Source: an uncultured bacterium
GTDB lineage: Bacteria; Latescibacterota; UBA2968; UBA8231
Direction: 5' to 3'
Length of the DNA: 32,197 nt
Assembly (NCBI GenBank): GCA_937942165.1
Contig: CALDFW010000208.1
Coordinates: 1-32,197 of the forward strand
Shown here: piece after piece, positions 23,227-31,541 of the stretch
Position numbering within the stretch: the first letter of the stretch is position 1
Layout: every line of letters starts with the position of its first letter
Made by a program: the position numbers and the translations under genes
Notes under the pieces: generated by a model
Told to the model about the DNA's origin: nothing
Databases searched by the model: none
What the model saw: only the letters and a program-made list of their open reading frames with translations

Positions 23227-26064
23227 ATGTGCCGTAGCCTTAGGCATTCGGCCTGTTGGATGTTGCTCTGTCTGGCGGCAAATGCGGTGCAGGTGACTGC
23301 TCAGCAGGACTACGGCAATCGCCTGGGGACAAATGAACAGGGTCTCGTGTCCTATTACGCTACGGGCCCCAGCATGCAGCGCGCCGCATTTGAGCCGGCA
23401 CTCAAGCGCTGGTATTTGCCGCAAGAGATCGCCGACGAATATCGCTGGCAGTGGGAGTATACCAACTATGCGCGCGAAAACTATCGGCGCTATATGTCCC
23501 CGCAGCAGGAAGGCGACCATTTTTACGACGTCTACGGGCGCTATCTGACTCAGGGGTGGCTCGTCTACGATTGGCGCCAGCGTCAGCCTGCCAATTCTGG
23601 GGGGTCGGGTGTGCTCAAACCGTCCGGCCGCTACGATAGGTGGTTTAGCAATCTGCTGATCTCTACCGATACCAAGGGGCAGCACTATCTGGGCATGACG
23701 GTCGGTGACCAAATCTATACGACGCTGACGCCCATGACCTTTCGCAAGACGCGCTTTAACGGCGTTCAGTTTGATTACGCCGCTAATCGATTGGAATCCA
23801 CCGTTCTCATGTCGCGCATTAGTTTGCCGGTGCATCAGATAGCGCCGGGCGTGCGCGTACCCACTGTCACGGAGAATTTTACCAACCTGCTCGGCATGCG
23901 TAGCGTTTGGAAGGTCAGCGACGCAGTGCAACTAGGTGCGACCTTCGTCAATGCGCACAACGATCGCTCCGAGTCCGACCGCGGTGGAAATCCGTTCAAG
24001 GGTAAGTTGACCAACGGCCAGTTGGAGGAGCGCATAAACTGGATCATCGTGCGCATTACCGACGACTCGCCCGAAGACGGTGAGGGCGGACCAACCGTAT
24101 TCAGCCAAGATATTGAAGTGCGCACCAAGATTGGCGATCGCGACACCGTGCTAGTGGGAAGCCAAATCGGATTTTTGCCGCAGCCGGAAGGCGGGATTAC
24201 GCGCAACGGTTTTCCCGTGGCCGAAGGGTCTGGTGACGAAGGAGAGATATTCTATCGCTACAATTTCTCCGCGCTGGATCCGGAGGTGACGGCGCTCGAG
24301 GATATCGTTCAGGACGCCGACCTGGTGAATAATATCACCGAAGTGAAGTTCCGATTTTTGCTCAACAACGACTACAGAGTAGACATTACTTCGGATGTCC
24401 AGACGGACAACGAGCCGCTAGGTTCGCAGCCACAGTTCCTCAACGTGGCGCGGGCCGACGGCAACGTCAAAGACAATTCCAATCAGCAGTGGGTGGTATT
24501 TAATTACGGCCTACCGACGGCTACACAGGTCTTTGGTCTCAGCCTAGAAGTGACGGATTGGGCCGGTTTTCGGGTGTATGCCGAGTACAACGTCAATCAT
24601 CAATTCGAACAGTATCCCAATATCAATCGCAAAAAACACCGCAGTTCTTCTGGCGTGGCAGGCAACCGTGCATCCACGGGGTGGATGGTCAACGTCGCCA
24701 GAGATTTCCATCCTTTTTTCTTTTTTGGTGAAGCATTCGGCATGGACGCCGATTACAACACGACTTCGTTTCTCGTCGACCAGGGGGGACGAATCAACTT
24801 CGCTGATGACGAGGAAGCGCGCTCGGAATTTGTCTACGACTTAGTCGACGACAATGACGACAATGACTTTCGTTTAGATCAACGGCGCGACAAAGAGGGT
24901 TTGGCCGACGAAGCCGTATTTCCAGGCCTGGATGAGAACGGCGATTTTATCTCTGATTTTAACCAGAACAACACGCCCGTGCGCCCCAATTTTACGCCTG
25001 ATTACGAGGAGCAGTTCCTGCGTCATTACGTCGATCGTCCGGAATTCGTCTTTGCCATCGATCTGAATAATAACGGCTGGGGCGAACGCTTTGAGAATGA
25101 CGATGAACCAGACTATCCCTACAAGCGCGATCGGCGCGGATACAACGCCTACCTCGGGGCGTGGATCACGCCGGAACTAAAGTGGATGGCTGGACAGGAG
25201 CGCGCTCGTCGTCTTTCGACTGGCGAAAAAAACTTGACCCGCTATGCTCTGCTGGCCTATGAACGCAATTTTGCGCGCACCGGCAACGCGATGTTCTACA
25301 ATATGTTTAAACAGGTACAGGACAATATCGCCGATGACTTGATTCAGTGGGTAGAAGCTCGACCCGAGTTGGGCCGGTCGCCAGAGGTGGGCGGATCCAT
25401 GCAGCCAGTCTTGGACCCGCTGGCCATGCGCGATGCGCTGGTCAACAGGCTGTGGGCTGGCTTTGAGAGCAAAACGTTTCGGGGTATTAATACCGAGAGT
25501 AAATTTATCCACGAGTTGATCCACCAACGTCAAAAAGATGCGACTGATCGCAGCGGACGCAAGATCTCGCGCACGACGCGTCGCCTAGGGTTGATCAATC
25601 GGATCGACTATATGTTCTCGCTGGGGCGTATGACTATTCAACCGCGCTTTAAGCACGAGTTGTTTATGGACAACACGCCGTATAATGCAGGTAGATTGCT
25701 GGGTGACTCGGCCGCCGAACGGGAGGATTGGAGCGGTATATTCTCTCTCCTTATGCGCCGACCCTTCTTAAATAACGTGCGTTTACAGTTGGGAATAGAG
25801 CGCATGATATTCCGCGATTTTGTCCAGGACGAGGTCTCTGTTGAACGGAAGCTGTCTGGCTTACTTGCCGGTGACCTGACTGGCGACTACGACGAGACAT
25901 CGGTAGCGATGCAGCTTTCCCTCAGCACGCCGTATCTGGGCTACGAGTTGAACACGCTGGTGGGTTTGATGGTCAGCAGGAGACACTTGGAGCGCTTTGA
26001 ACAGAAGAGCGCCAGAGAGACCAGTGCCTTATCATTCGTGACGGTCTATGGCAGTGTCCGCTAA
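23227..26064 (+). CDS. Large probable outer-membrane protein with EF-hand-like loops (paralogue E)
   Basis: The track start ATG 23188 overlaps the previous stop (ATGA). ATG 23227 is preferred here because AAGAGG lies 9-10 bp upstream and the signal peptide CRSLRHSACWMLLCLAANAV follows at once. This gives 945 aa, against 958 with the upstream start. It is the clear paralogue of the preceding gene: ALKRWYLPQEIADEYRWQWE, NYARENYRRY, FYDVYGRYLTQGWLVYDWRQ, then the shared VDRPEFVFAIDLNNNGWGER core. The EF-hand-like loops are DENGDFISD (about 569) and DLNNNGWGERFE (612-623, with the classical Gly at position 6). It differs in the C-terminal third, where an insertion with PELGRSPEVGGSM occurs. The tail has strand-like alternation but no terminal Phe. 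It is translated together with paralogue D, suggesting a heteromeric pair. Confidence 0.65.
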   Translation: MCRSLRHSACWMLLCLAANAVQVTAQQDYGNRLGTNEQGLVSYYATGPSMQRAAFEPALKRWYLPQEIADEYRWQWEYTNYARENYRRYMSPQQEGDHFYDVYGRYLTQGWLVYDWRQRQPANSGGSGVLKPSGRYDRWFSNLLISTDTKGQHYLGMTVGDQIYTTLTPMTFRKTRFNGVQFDYAANRLESTVLMSRISLPVHQIAPGVRVPTVTENFTNLLGMRSVWKVSDAVQLGATFVNAHNDRSESDRGGNPFKGKLTNGQLEERINWIIVRITDDSPEDGEGGPTVFSQDIEVRTKIGDRDTVLVGSQIGFLPQPEGGITRNGFPVAEGSGDEGEIFYRYNFSALDPEVTALEDIVQDADLVNNITEVKFRFLLNNDYRVDITSDVQTDNEPLGSQPQFLNVARADGNVKDNSNQQWVVFNYGLPTATQVFGLSLEVTDWAGFRVYAEYNVNHQFEQYPNINRKKHRSSSGVAGNRASTGWMVNVARDFHPFFFFGEAFGMDADYNTTSFLVDQGGRINFADDEEARSEFVYDLVDDNDDNDFRLDQRRDKEGLADEAVFPGLDENGDFISDFNQNNTPVRPNFTPDYEEQFLRHYVDRPEFVFAIDLNNNGWGERFENDDEPDYPYKRDRRGYNAYLGAWITPELKWMAGQERARRLSTGEKNLTRYALLAYERNFARTGNAMFYNMFKQVQDNIADDLIQWVEARPELGRSPEVGGSMQPVLDPLAMRDALVNRLWAGFESKTFRGINTESKFIHELIHQRQKDATDRSGRKISRTTRRLGLINRIDYMFSLGRMTIQPRFKHELFMDNTPYNAGRLLGDSAAEREDWSGIFSLLMRRPFLNNVRLQLGIERMIFRDFVQDEVSVERKLSGLLAGDLTGDYDETSVAMQLSLSTPYLGYELNTLVGLMVSRRHLERFEQKSARETSALSFVTVYGSVR

Positions 26065-26130
26065 CGGTAGGGCCTATCTCTTTGCCGATGTTTCCATTTT
26101 TCCACATAAACACAATGTGAGTCAATCAAT

Positions 26131-27843
26131 ATGAAAGCGTACTGGCACGTCGTTTACTATTTCTTATTCATTTCGGTTCTAGTTGGGTGCGCGAAAGATG
26201 AGCAGGAACTTGAGAATCCCGTCTTGGCTGAAGTTGGCGAAAGCAAGATTACAGCATCGCAACTGGTGGAATTCGAAAGTCGGTTGCCGAAAGAGTTGAA
26301 AACTAAAAAGGCCGGTTTGGATGGATATCGAGACTATTTACAGACGGTTATCGACAAGGAAATATTTCTGCAGGAAGCGTTGAAGAGGGGCCTCGATAAA
26401 ACGCCGGAAGTCGCCCAGACACTGCGCAAGGAAAAAGAAGACCGCGTGCTGCGCCTTCTATTCAAAAGGGAATTCGTCGACAAAGTACAGGTGGCAGAAG
26501 AGGAAATTCGGCAACGCTACGAGGCGATGGAGAAAGAGCGAGAAGTAGAGCTACGCTTGATTATCGTCGAGTCAGAAACCGATGCTCAAGAGATCTTGCA
26601 CAGCATAGAGCACGGGGGGGATTTCGCCGAATTGGCTATGAGCCACTCGCTGCACAAGTCAACTGCGCCGATGGGCGGAGCGCTCGAGGGATATTTTACA
26701 GCTAAGCGCATACCGATTTATCTACGCAAGTACATAAGTGCGCTGAAGGCCGGCCAATACTCTGCCCCTATCCGTCTCCCCAGCGGTGAATATGGCATCT
26801 ATCAGGTCACTGATGAGCGCGAAGTCAGTTATTCTACGGTTCACGCTACGCTATCGTCTCAGTTGAACGAGGAAAAGACTGCGGTGCTAGTCGATGCCTA
26901 TTTAGATAATCTTCGGAACAGAATAAAACTGGAAAAAAAGGCCGAAGGACTGCGCGAACTGCAGGACTGGGTAAAGGCGGGCCGTCGCGAAGATTTTACG
27001 GATGCTGAACGCGCCGTCTCGCTCTACGAGTTTGACGGTGGCAGTATTACCGTAGGCGATTTTTGGAACTATGCTGCCGATGTTAGCATGGGTTTCTCTG
27101 GCGATATAGACGAAGCGGTGCAGTGGTTTGCAGATGACGTGTTGCTCTCCCGTGCTCTGTTTCTGAAGGCCGCTCGTGAGGAGTCCATAGATAGCGATCC
27201 GGAAATCGCGCAGTGGGAAGGTCGCCGCAGAGACGCCCTCCTGCTACTGGCGCTCAGGCAGACGGCCGTAAAAGATCAGGTCGTCGTTGAGCCGGAAGCG
27301 GTGCGGAAGTTTTACGACGATCGCCCGGAGATGTTCACTGCCCCTGAAGAGGTTGCGATTCGGGAAATCATGGTGAAAACGCGCGAGGAAGCTAGTGCGC
27401 TCAAGGAGCAAATTGAAGCGGGGGCCGATATGGGCGCACTTGCTGATCAGCATACGCTGCGCGCTTTGGGGAAAGGAGCAGGTGGAGAGTTCCACATCCA
27501 TCCCTTTGAGCAGGCGTTTTATAAAGAGTTAATTGATGCGACGCGTTCGGCTGAGATTGGCGTGCTCAACGGTCCGCTGGCCGTAACTGCGCAGGCCGTG
27601 CAGGTGGCCGACCCGCAGTCTGTGCACTCGGGCGGCGAGTACTATTCGATATTCAAGGTTGTGGAATCCAACTTTGGGAGTAGTCCCGATCCGTTTGAAA
27701 AAGTTGCCAAACGAGCGCATGCACTATTAAAACGAGCTGAAGAGAGCCGTATCGCTGGCCAGTTTTTAATGGACTTGAGACAGAATTATGGAGGGCAGGT
27801 TGTCATCAACGATGATAACTTGAAAACGCTTATTTCCCAATAA
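26131..27843 (+). CDS. SurA/PrsA-like lipoprotein with two parvulin (PpiC) domains
   Basis: A 570-aa protein starting at ATG 26131, with a clean lipoprotein signal (FLFISVLVGCAKDE, lipid Cys at residue 20). The region after it (LAEVGESKITASQLVEFES through EIFLQEALKRGLDKTPEVAQ) is the helical SurA-N-like chaperone segment. The first PPIase domain spans about 138-235 (EVELRLIIVESETDAQEIL; GGDFAELAMSHSLH; MGGALEGYF). The second spans about 400-525 (VAIREIMVKTREEASALKEQ; GKGAGGEFHIHPF). The layout is that of periplasmic chaperones that escort outer-membrane proteins, though SurA itself is not lipidated. Whether each domain is an active isomerase is not clear. It is the last gene of the surface block, 66 bp after paralogue E, and is best read as a dedicated folding factor for the large proteins upstream (inference). 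Confidence 0.88.
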   Translation: MKAYWHVVYYFLFISVLVGCAKDEQELENPVLAEVGESKITASQLVEFESRLPKELKTKKAGLDGYRDYLQTVIDKEIFLQEALKRGLDKTPEVAQTLRKEKEDRVLRLLFKREFVDKVQVAEEEIRQRYEAMEKEREVELRLIIVESETDAQEILHSIEHGGDFAELAMSHSLHKSTAPMGGALEGYFTAKRIPIYLRKYISALKAGQYSAPIRLPSGEYGIYQVTDEREVSYSTVHATLSSQLNEEKTAVLVDAYLDNLRNRIKLEKKAEGLRELQDWVKAGRREDFTDAERAVSLYEFDGGSITVGDFWNYAADVSMGFSGDIDEAVQWFADDVLLSRALFLKAAREESIDSDPEIAQWEGRRRDALLLLALRQTAVKDQVVVEPEAVRKFYDDRPEMFTAPEEVAIREIMVKTREEASALKEQIEAGADMGALADQHTLRALGKGAGGEFHIHPFEQAFYKELIDATRSAEIGVLNGPLAVTAQAVQVADPQSVHSGGEYYSIFKVVESNFGSSPDPFEKVAKRAHALLKRAEESRIAGQFLMDLRQNYGGQVVINDDNLKTLISQ

Positions 27844-27853
27844 CGCTCTCTTT

Positions 27854-27881
27854 TTGTTGAGTGAAATGACTAGGCTATACG
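27854..27881 (+). promoter_or_regulatory. Candidate promoter and inverted repeat before the DUF6785 gene
   Basis: TTGTTG and TATACG lie 16 bp apart in the 118-bp gap, a weak sigma70-like match. The -10 overlaps the left arm of an inverted repeat GGCTAT (27873-27878) / ATAGCC (27899-27904), 20 bp between arms, which could be an operator. A short direct repeat ACTAGGC is also present. Together they suggest the membrane-protein and sulfatase pair starts a new transcription unit. Confidence 0.35.
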
Positions 27882-27961
27882 CACTAGGCAAAAACTGCAT
27901 AGCCACATGCCGTCATAAACAAATGAACGCTTAACGCTGTGTCAGCAGGAGTCTGAATGCT

Positions 27962-29968
27962 ATGGAGGAGAGTAAGCCCCATACAGCCCCAGGCGTAGTT
28001 GCAGGGGAGTTGGCGGTTGGTGCCGATGATCAATCGGCATTTACCGTTCGGGCTTTCGCTATCGGAGCTCTGCTGTCCTTCATTATAGGCGCGGGGGTCC
28101 CCTACGCCAGCTTCTATCTGCAAGGTTCTTTTATGGCGCTCGGCTTCAGCACGGTGGGCGCCGTATTTCTGCTCTTTATTCTCGTTGGATTGATCAACCC
28201 TCTGTTAAAGATGCTGCACCCCAGCGTGGGGCTGCGCCGGCGCGAAGTGCTGCTGATCTACATCATGATGGTCATGGCCTCGCCGCTGCCCTCGCTCTTT
28301 GCCGCAAAATTCCTCGTCCAGATCACGATTCCGTTTTATTACGCCACGCCTGAAAACGAGTGGCGCGAACTGATTATACCTTATATACCACACTGGCTTA
28401 TGCTGGACGATCCAGAGATCCTCGATTCCTTTTACGAGGGACTTGGACGCGGCAGACCCGTGCCGTGGTCTTACTGGCTGCCGGTCATTTTAAGTTGGAT
28501 GCCTTTTGTCTGGGCGCTGTTTCTAGTGATGATCGCCGCCATGGTTATCATGCGCAAGCAGTGGGTCGACAACGAGCGCCTCATATACCCTCTAGTGCAG
28601 GTGCCTCTGGCCATGAGTGAAGAGGGCAAAGCGGGCGAACGCGTCAATCCCTTCTTCAAAAATCCGGTTATGTGGGTTGGCTTTTCTATCCCTGCGATAT
28701 GGGGCACGTTGCACGGTCTTCACAACTATTTTCCCGACGTGCTGCCCATTGCCACGCACGCCGATATGTTCTCCCTGACCTTACCCGTATTTAAAGACAC
28801 GCCGCCCCTATTTTTTATCCTGCGCTTCAATATTCTCGGTTTCTTCTACTTTCTCAAGACGGAAATCGCTTTCAGCCTGTGGTTTTTTAATCTCTTTGCA
28901 GCTATGCTGCGGGGCATTTTTGCCGTGCTGGGCATCACTAGCTCGCAGACGTTGGGTGCCGGCCATGCGGTGCACGATCCCATTCTGGCCCACCACTCAA
29001 TGGGCGGGATGTTGGTACTCGTACTGGCTGGTTTGTGGATGGGGCGAAAGCATTTAAAAGAGGTATTTGTTGGCGCGTTTTCGCGCACTTCAAAGGCCGA
29101 CGATTCCGACGAAATCATTTCTTATCGAGCTGCGGTTTTTATGCTGCTGGGCGGCTGTGCCGTATTGGTTGTTTGGCTGTGGATGGTGGGCATGCCGATA
29201 TGGGCGGCTGCGGCTCTGCTCTTTCTGGCGTTGGTGCTGTTCTTTGGTTTTACGCGCGTGGTGGCCGAGGGTGGCCTATCTGATGGCGCGCTGCCGGTGG
29301 TTCCGGCCGGCATTCTCGTCTCGGCGGTGGGTTCATCCGTCTTGGGGCCGCACGGCATGATCGGTCTGGCGACCACCTTTATGTGGACGGGTAATATGCG
29401 TTCGTTTGTGATGGCCTCCTGTGCGAACGGACTGAAGCTGGGGGAGGAACTGGGCAGTAGTAAAAAACCGCTGTTTTGGGCGATGATACTGGCGCTGGTG
29501 GTGTCGTTGGTGTCGGCTATATGGATGTTGTTGAGTCTCAGCTATGAGGCCGGTGCGCTCAATATGCGCCTGGGAGGGACCGGCACAGCGCACCGGGCGG
29601 GGTTTGACTTCGTATCGCGGCTTTTACGCACGCCGAGCGAGACCTATATATGGGGTTGGATAAACACGGGTATTGGCGCTGGTGTAATGAGCTTGCTGAT
29701 GCTGGCACGCTGGCGCTATATCGGTTGGCCTCTGCACCCGCTGGGGTATCCCATAGGGCCCATATGGATCATGGATGCGCTGTGGTTCAATATGTTCTTG
29801 GCCTGGCTTATTAAGGTGCTGGTTTTAAAATACGGCGGGGTGGGGCTCTATCGCAGCACGCGTCCATTTTTTCTCGGTTTAATCCTAGGGAACGTCGTGC
29901 CGGGCGGTATCTTCTTGGTCGTCGATCACTTCACCGGTATGGTTGGCAATATCATTTTTTACGGGTGA
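27962..29968 (+). CDS. DUF6785/DUF6784-type polytopic membrane protein
   Basis: A 668-aa inner-membrane protein starting at ATG 27962, 10 bp after AGGAG. After a soluble N-terminus of about 25 residues come roughly a dozen hydrophobic spans (AIGALLSFIIGAGVPYASFY; VGAVFLLFILVGLINPLL; LLIYIMMVMASPLPSLF). The fold-typical motifs LGITSSQTLGAGHAVHD, RVVAEGGLSDGALPVV, and the final ARWRYIGWPLHPLGYPIGPIW match what I recall of the DUF6785 family. That family is common in Planctomycetes, Poribacteria and related lineages and has a layout reminiscent of oligopeptide transporters. No function is established. The gene is followed after 44 bp by a sulfatase, which suggests a role in uptake of a sulfated or modified compound. 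A 5-bp hairpin (CTGGC-TCTTT-GCCAG, 29978-29992) lies in that gap. Confidence 0.85.
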   Translation: MEESKPHTAPGVVAGELAVGADDQSAFTVRAFAIGALLSFIIGAGVPYASFYLQGSFMALGFSTVGAVFLLFILVGLINPLLKMLHPSVGLRRREVLLIYIMMVMASPLPSLFAAKFLVQITIPFYYATPENEWRELIIPYIPHWLMLDDPEILDSFYEGLGRGRPVPWSYWLPVILSWMPFVWALFLVMIAAMVIMRKQWVDNERLIYPLVQVPLAMSEEGKAGERVNPFFKNPVMWVGFSIPAIWGTLHGLHNYFPDVLPIATHADMFSLTLPVFKDTPPLFFILRFNILGFFYFLKTEIAFSLWFFNLFAAMLRGIFAVLGITSSQTLGAGHAVHDPILAHHSMGGMLVLVLAGLWMGRKHLKEVFVGAFSRTSKADDSDEIISYRAAVFMLLGGCAVLVVWLWMVGMPIWAAAALLFLALVLFFGFTRVVAEGGLSDGALPVVPAGILVSAVGSSVLGPHGMIGLATTFMWTGNMRSFVMASCANGLKLGEELGSSKKPLFWAMILALVVSLVSAIWMLLSLSYEAGALNMRLGGTGTAHRAGFDFVSRLLRTPSETYIWGWINTGIGAGVMSLLMLARWRYIGWPLHPLGYPIGPIWIMDALWFNMFLAWLIKVLVLKYGGVGLYRSTRPFFLGLILGNVVPGGIFLVVDHFTGMVGNIIFYG

Positions 29969-30012
29969 AAACCCTTACTGGCTCTTTGCCAGAGGTGTGG
30001 AAAATCTAAGCT

Positions 30013-31473
30013 ATGGACAGGCCTAATATACTTTTTGTATTAACCGATCAGATGCGCAGCACCGCTATGGGCTGTGCCGGCGTGGAGAAGGTGTATACGC
30101 CGAATCTGGATAGCCTGGCCGCTCAGGGCACTCGGTTCACCAACGCGATATCCAATACGCCGGCCTGCGCTCCAGCCAGAGCGACGTTATTTACCGGGCT
30201 GCACGTGCTGTCACACGAACTGGTCAACAACGAAAAGCAGGTGAAGTTGGGCACCTGCACCTTTGCCGGTGGTTTTCGCGATGCCGGCTATAAGTGTGGC
30301 TATATCGGAAAATGGCATATGGATGGCGGGGCGCGGACCGCGTTTATTCCGCCGGGAGAAAGGCGGCTGGGATTTGACGACTATTGGGCTGTGGCAAACT
30401 GCACGCACAGCTATATGGAATCGTTTTATTACGAAGATGACGATCCCGAGATAAAGTGGGTAGAAGGATATGAGCCGATTGTTCAGACGGACCTTGCGCT
30501 GGACTATCTCGGCCGCAAAGCCGCTGAAGAATCCCCGTTCTTTTTAACGCTTTCCTTGGGCACGCCGCACGATCCATATCAGGAAATGCCGGCGGAATAC
30601 GCCGAAAAATATCGGTGGCAGGACATAGAGTATACGCCGAATAACTCTCCCTACGAACCGGCTGAAGTCAGGGTGGCCAAGCGTAAAATGCTAGCCGGAT
30701 ATTACGCCCACGTCACGGCGCTAGATGAACAACTGGGTCGCCTACTGCGATTCTTAGATGAACGCCCCGATCCGAGAGCTCCGGATAAAAAATTGGCAGA
30801 CACGACCATCGTGGTCTTTGCCAGCGATCACGGCGATATGTTGGGCAGCCACGGGCAGTATTTTAAAAGCCAGCCCTACAGGGAATCGGCGGGCGTGCCG
30901 CTGATTATGCGCTGGCCTGGTCAGATAGCCGCAGGTCGAACTACCGATGGGCCTATAAGCCTCGTTGACTTAATGCCCAGCCTGCTTTCGCTGAGCGGAG
31001 CTGAGATTCCACCTCAGGCCGAGGGCGAGGATTTGACGCCGTTTATCTTGGGTGACGAAGCGCGTGCCCAAGACAGCGTGTGGATCAACTTCCCTGTCGA
31101 CGTAAAGATCATCCACAGTCCCCCTTTTCGCGGTGTGGTGACCCGGGACTATACCTACGCCGTAACTCAGGAAGGTCCGTGGTGCTTGTTCGACGACAAA
31201 GAGGATCCCTTCCAGCGGAAGAACTTGATCAGTTGGGCCGCTAGGGACAATGCCGAGGTGGTTGCGTTACAGCAGGAGTTACAGCAAAAGGTCGACGCGT
31301 GGCTGGAGCGCACCAACGATCCTTTCGAAGATGGGGATACCATAAGCGACCGCTATCAGCCGGGGCACAGGGATGGCGTATTGCCCCAAGTGGCTGACAC
31401 CGAATTTGCGATTGCTCTGCAGCAGCGTCGAGCAGCATTGGGAGAACGTTCAGCCGATAGACCGGCGCCTTGA
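30013..31473 (+). CDS. Type I sulfatase (486 aa)
   Basis: Complete sulfatase starting at ATG 30013. The ribosome site is weak. RPNILFVLTDQMRSTAMGC carries the first metal-binding Asp. TPACAPARATLFTGLHV has the canonical C-x-P-x-R core, so C52 should become formylglycine. GYIGKWHMDGG is the conserved Lys/His active-site strand, and ASDHGDMLGSHG supplies D272 and H273. Later blocks RESAGVPLIMRWPGQI, SLVDLMPSLLSLSGAEIP and YAVTQEGPWCLFDDKEDPFQ are standard. No signal peptide is seen, as with the sulfatase at 1881, so it is probably cytoplasmic and acts after uptake. It is likely co-transcribed with the DUF6785 gene. At the sequence level it is clearly different from the 1881 gene, suggesting a different substrate. 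Confidence 0.95.
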   Translation: MDRPNILFVLTDQMRSTAMGCAGVEKVYTPNLDSLAAQGTRFTNAISNTPACAPARATLFTGLHVLSHELVNNEKQVKLGTCTFAGGFRDAGYKCGYIGKWHMDGGARTAFIPPGERRLGFDDYWAVANCTHSYMESFYYEDDDPEIKWVEGYEPIVQTDLALDYLGRKAAEESPFFLTLSLGTPHDPYQEMPAEYAEKYRWQDIEYTPNNSPYEPAEVRVAKRKMLAGYYAHVTALDEQLGRLLRFLDERPDPRAPDKKLADTTIVVFASDHGDMLGSHGQYFKSQPYRESAGVPLIMRWPGQIAAGRTTDGPISLVDLMPSLLSLSGAEIPPQAEGEDLTPFILGDEARAQDSVWINFPVDVKIIHSPPFRGVVTRDYTYAVTQEGPWCLFDDKEDPFQRKNLISWAARDNAEVVALQQELQQKVDAWLERTNDPFEDGDTISDRYQPGHRDGVLPQVADTEFAIALQQRRAALGERSADRPAP

Positions 31474-31541
31474 TGCACACGCGGTTTGCTGCGTTAAAAT
31501 GATTATCAACAACAATTTGATCGACTGAGGAGGTTGCAGCA

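Noticed and set aside
23200-23931. Minus-strand 243-aa ORF opposite paralogue E
   Set aside because: The + strand reading is conserved with paralogue D over exactly this segment, so the antisense frame is a by-product.
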